Source: Chaetoderma sp. LZ-2023a (Eukaryota; Mollusca; Caudofoveata; Chaetodermatida; Chaetodermatidae). From it: a stretch of 64,000 nt of DNA. Made by a program: the position numbers and the translations under genes. The number at the start of each line of letters is the position of its first letter. The stretch's first letter is position 1. Shown here in pieces: positions 61,332 through 64,000 of the stretch. The stretch is from assembly GCA_034401795.1 (NCBI GenBank), contig CM067360.1, positions 49,314,573-49,378,572 on the forward strand. The letters run 5' to 3'. The notes under the pieces were generated by a model, which had not been told where the DNA came from, searched no databases, and saw only the letters and a program-made list of their open reading frames with translations.

Positions 61332-63396
61332 TGGGCCGGTTACCGCGGTGGGAACCACTCCGGTGTTTCAGGCCGAGAAGACAGTGCCACTCTCGCACTC
61401 CTTATGTCCACCTCTCTCCCTAGGTGGACCGGTGGGCGGCCGTTTGGCCGGCCACTTGCCAGAGTGGAAGCGGTTGACTCCGGACCGTTTAGTCTTGCGA
61501 TGGCTTTCAGTCGGGTATCCAGATCCAGATCAAGGGTTGTGTATAGAGGACGAAATAAATTCCCTCTTACAAAAGGAAGCCATTCAGCCGGCGCAGAGGT
61601 GCCCGGGCTTCTATTCAACCCTGTTCTTAGTAACGAAAAACACCGGAGGGTGGAGGCCGATTCTCAACCTCAAGCCATTGAACAAGTTCATAGAGACGCC
61701 CAGTTTCAAGATGGAGACTGTGCACTCGGTGTTGGCGGGGTTAGAGCGAGGAATGTGGACAGCGTCAATAGATTTGAAGGATGCTTATTTCCACATTCCC
61801 ATAGAAAGGAGTTTCCGTCGCTTCCTGAGATTTGCATTCCAGGGCAGACAGTGGGAATTCAGGGTATTACCCTTCGGAATTTCCACGGCTCCTCGGGTCT
61901 TCACCCGTGTGGTTCTCGCGATCACTGCATACCTCCGCAGGAGAAGCATAGCAGTCCACACGTACATAGACGACTGGCTGTTGAAAGCACACACCCGGGA
62001 AACGTTATCGGCCAATCTGGAGATTGTTTTGAAAACTCTCACGGACTTGGGCTGGATAGTCAATTTCCAAAAATCAGAGCTAACTCCATCCCAGAAGTTT
62101 GTTTACCTGGGCATGTTCTTCGATCTGGAGAGGGGATATGTTTATCCCACTCAGGAGAGGGTTCAAAGACTCATCTCAGTAATACAGTCGGTGTGCGACA
62201 GTCGTCATGTCCTGGCACGGGTTTACTTGAGAATGCTGGGATTGATGGTTTCATTGGAACCAGTCATTCCGCAGGCCGCCTTGCGCAGGCGCCCGATCCA
62301 GTTGTTTCTCATGACACAGTGGACCCAGAGTTCAGGTTCGCTGGACTCGAACGTGTCAGTGTTGGCGCCTCTGATTCACCACCTGCAATGGTGGTTGAAT
62401 ACAGGGAATCTCTTGCCGGGGGTTTTGCTAACCCCTCCCCACCCTCAGGTGACTTTGTATACAGATGCATCGATGGAGGGGTGGGGAGCTTGTCTGGAAG
62501 AGTCCACAATATCAGGGCTTTGGGATCTGGATCAGTCCAAGGAACATATCAATCTACTAGAGCTAAGAGCAGTAGTCCTGGGCCTGGAACATTTCTTACA
62601 GAAAGTTCAGGGCAAGATTGTTCTAATTCGTTCAGACAACTCAACAGTAGTGACTTACATAAACCGCCAGGGCGGAACGAAGTCGCCCAGTCTCTGTATG
62701 ATGACATGGAAACTGCTTTGTTGGTGCCTAGATCATGGGATCACCTTGAAGGCAGTTCATATTCCGGGAAGGTTAAATCTGCTAGCAGACTCATTGAGCC
62801 GAAGGATGAGTGTTTTACCCACGGAATGGCAACTAAATCAATGTGTGGCGGATCGTCTGTTCGACCATTGGGGGAAACCCAACATCGATTTGTTCGCAAC
62901 GAAGAAGAATGCGAAGATGACGACGTACGTCTCTCCGATTCCAGACCCAAGCGCTTTCGCAACAGATGCGTTAGCTATCAGCTGGGGGGGAATGTATGCA
63001 TACGCATTCCCTCCAGCAATCCTGATTCCAAAGGTGCTTCAGAAAATCAGGCAGCAGGAGTGCCAAGTGCTTCTGATCACCCCGGATTGGCCAAGCCGAT
63101 CGTGGTATACGGATCTGCTGGACCTTCTGGCCTGCAGTCCGGTTCCTCTGCCTCTGATGGACGACCTTATCTTCCAGGGCAAGGCCCTTCACGACAATCC
63201 GTCAATGTTCAGATTGACTGCGTGGATGTTGTCAAGGAATCTAGAATTAAGGAGGGCTTTTCTGAGCAAGCGGCCATGTTTATGGCCAAAGCCAAGAGGG
63301 GGTCAACCTCCAGAGCATATAATTATAAAATCAACAGATTTGCAGAGTGGTGCTCAAAAAGATGTATTGATCCAATGGACTCATCTATTCAGGTAG
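61072..63396 (+). CDS. DIRS-k reverse transcriptase-RNase H, uninterrupted
   Basis: This is the only RT-RNase H frame in the window with no stop or shift, 774 codons from its first start-like codon, with homology beginning near 61335. RT motifs: GGWRPILNLKPLN, SIDLKDAYFHIP, LPFGISTAPRVF and YIDDWLL (tac at 61963). RNase H: LYTDASMEGWG, LLELRAVV, IRSDNSTVV and LLADSLSRR. A deletion of 66 nt at about 61518 removes 22 codons N-terminal to the RT fingers (the segment with WTPIP in other copies), which may impair folding. The end overlaps the start of the YR core. Confidence 0.92.
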   Translation: MSSLRCSGGSAFAQHPLRIVPCRLEVALARSEASYQRSVGLGCVRFGQQRGGRRLPWRSQPGSHPRTVVCAVLGVARGDLVAVIGPDGPVTAVGTTPVFQAEKTVPLSHSLCPPLSLGGPVGGRLAGHLPEWKRLTPDRLVLRWLSVGYPDPDQGLCIEDEINSLLQKEAIQPAQRCPGFYSTLFLVTKNTGGWRPILNLKPLNKFIETPSFKMETVHSVLAGLERGMWTASIDLKDAYFHIPIERSFRRFLRFAFQGRQWEFRVLPFGISTAPRVFTRVVLAITAYLRRRSIAVHTYIDDWLLKAHTRETLSANLEIVLKTLTDLGWIVNFQKSELTPSQKFVYLGMFFDLERGYVYPTQERVQRLISVIQSVCDSRHVLARVYLRMLGLMVSLEPVIPQAALRRRPIQLFLMTQWTQSSGSLDSNVSVLAPLIHHLQWWLNTGNLLPGVLLTPPHPQVTLYTDASMEGWGACLEESTISGLWDLDQSKEHINLLELRAVVLGLEHFLQKVQGKIVLIRSDNSTVVTYINRQGGTKSPSLCMMTWKLLCWCLDHGITLKAVHIPGRLNLLADSLSRRMSVLPTEWQLNQCVADRLFDHWGKPNIDLFATKKNAKMTTYVSPIPDPSAFATDALAISWGGMYAYAFPPAILIPKVLQKIRQQECQVLLITPDWPSRSWYTDLLDLLACSPVPLPLMDDLIFQGKALHDNPSMFRLTAWMLSRNLELRRAFLSKRPCLWPKPRGGQPPEHIIIKSTDLQSGAQKDVLIQWTHLFR

Positions 63397-64000
63397 TGGC
63401 TGATTTCCTCTTTCACCTATATGATGCCTATAGCCTCAAGCCTAACTCTATTGCGGGTTACAAATCAGCATTAATGACTGTTATCCCTTGCTTGGCTAAT
63501 AGGGGGAGTGATGAAGTAAGTACATTAAATGTATTAATTAAAGGCATGGGCAATCTAAGACCAAGGAATCCTCCTCTGATTCCGTCTTGGAGTTTATCTC
63601 TGGTGCTTCAGGTACTAGGAGATAAGCCTTTTGAACCACTTAGTTCCATTTCTATGAAAATGTTAATGCTTAAAACTGTATTTTTAATTGCTGCGGCCTC
63701 GGCAAGGCGTAGGAGTGAGATTCACGCCTTATCAGCCGAGGATGACCGTTTTGTGGTTACAGGGGAAGGCCTTAAGCTTCTACCTAGGATTAATTTCTTG
63801 GCTAAGAATCAGTCATTGAAATATCCAGGTCAACCTATTTTTTTGCCATCTTTAACTAGATATGATCCTAATTCTAAAGCATGGTGCACCGTCCGGGCGC
63901 TGCTCCGGTACAAACAGCGTACTTCGGAGTGGCGTACCGACCTATCAGCGTTATGGTTGTCATATATTGAACCCCATGGCAGGGCGTCTAAGGACACCAT
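61332..64000 (+). CDS. DIRS-k tyrosine recombinase frame, cut by window end
   Basis: In frame with the gag body and open from the gag TGA to the window edge. The YR part begins near 63200 and shows SARRRSEIHAL, followed by YDPNSKAWCTVRALLRYKQR. The His-x-x-Arg, Trp and Tyr region lies beyond 64000. Confidence 0.88.

Larger units (their letters stand above)
58165..64000 (+). mobile_element. DIRS-k, DIRS retrotransposon cut by the window end
   Basis: Left terminus TTTCACATCAAGAG at 58165, left inverted repeat, leader exon, gag, RT-RNase H and YR up to the last base of the window. Close to DIRS-b and DIRS-f but with its own changes. Lesions seen: a two-base loss plus an extra G around 59365 that separates the Cys/His module from the rest of gag, and a 22-codon in-frame deletion at about 61518. 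RT-RNase H has no stop. Confidence 0.93.

Noticed and set aside
1-64000. LTR retrotransposon, retroviral or envelope genes
   Set aside because: No direct long terminal repeats, integrase, protease or envelope motifs; ends are inverted and the recombinase is of the tyrosine type.
1-64000. tRNA or rRNA genes
   Set aside because: No cloverleaf with A and B boxes and no rRNA-like stretch was noticed by eye; a covariance-model search was not possible.

Overview
The window is eukaryotic animal DNA. It carries part of one spliced host gene on the + strand and about ten copies of DIRS-type tyrosine-recombinase retrotransposons, also all on the + strand. The host gene is recognisable as HSD17B4 (peroxisomal multifunctional enzyme type 2, MFE-2). 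Nine exons with consistent GT/AG borders and phases encode the end of the short-chain dehydrogenase part, the linker and most of the enoyl-CoA hydratase 2 domain. The 5' exons and the 3' end lie outside the window. The repeat landscape (hairpin-bearing MITEs, ~22-bp minisatellites, AGCTCACCTGGCC-type dispersed repeats, abundant DIRS elements) looks like a lophotrochozoan, most probably a bivalve mollusc; that assignment rests on recall and is only moderately secure.

Layout. 1-10054: DIRS-a, cut by the window edge and split by a complete DIRS-b (1951-8974). 10055-13763: non-coding, with MITEs and dispersed repeats. 13764-20495: DIRS-c, an older and divergent element that split a ~175-bp tandem repeat. 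21077-23947: three HSD17B4 exons. 24425-40750: a minisatellite interrupted by a three-deep stack in which DIRS-d is split by DIRS-e, which is split by DIRS-f; DIRS-e also holds a fragment of a c-type element. 40771-42445: three exons. 44465-54680: a second three-deep stack in which DIRS-h contains DIRS-i, which contains DIRS-j. 55039-57523: three exons covering the hydratase 2 core. 58165-64000: DIRS-k, cut by the window end.

A full element of the main family (b and f) is about 7.0 kb. It has a left terminus TTTCAC, a long inverted terminal repeat, a 51-nt leader exon, a ~765-nt intron, a gag-like ORF1 with a Cys/His module and an RG-rich tail, an RT-RNase H frame, a tyrosine recombinase (YR) frame, a 3' UTR with hairpins, an internal complementary region (ICR) that spans the circle joint, and a right inverted repeat ending CGTTTA. 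The YR frame is the same frame as gag, separated by one TGA, and stays open right across RT-RNase H, which lies in the +1 frame. No copy has every frame intact: f lacks only continuity between RT and RNase H, b has single nonsense codons in gag and RT-RNase H, and k has a gag frame break.

The points most worth following are the precise TSD-free nested junctions, which agree independently with the ICR; the gag-stop-YR frame with overprinted RT-RNase H; the conserved 17-codon leader exon with an internal splice-site doublet; the covarying 3' UTR hairpin; and an HSD17B4 hydratase motif in which the conserved Asn-Pro is replaced by Tyr-Ala.
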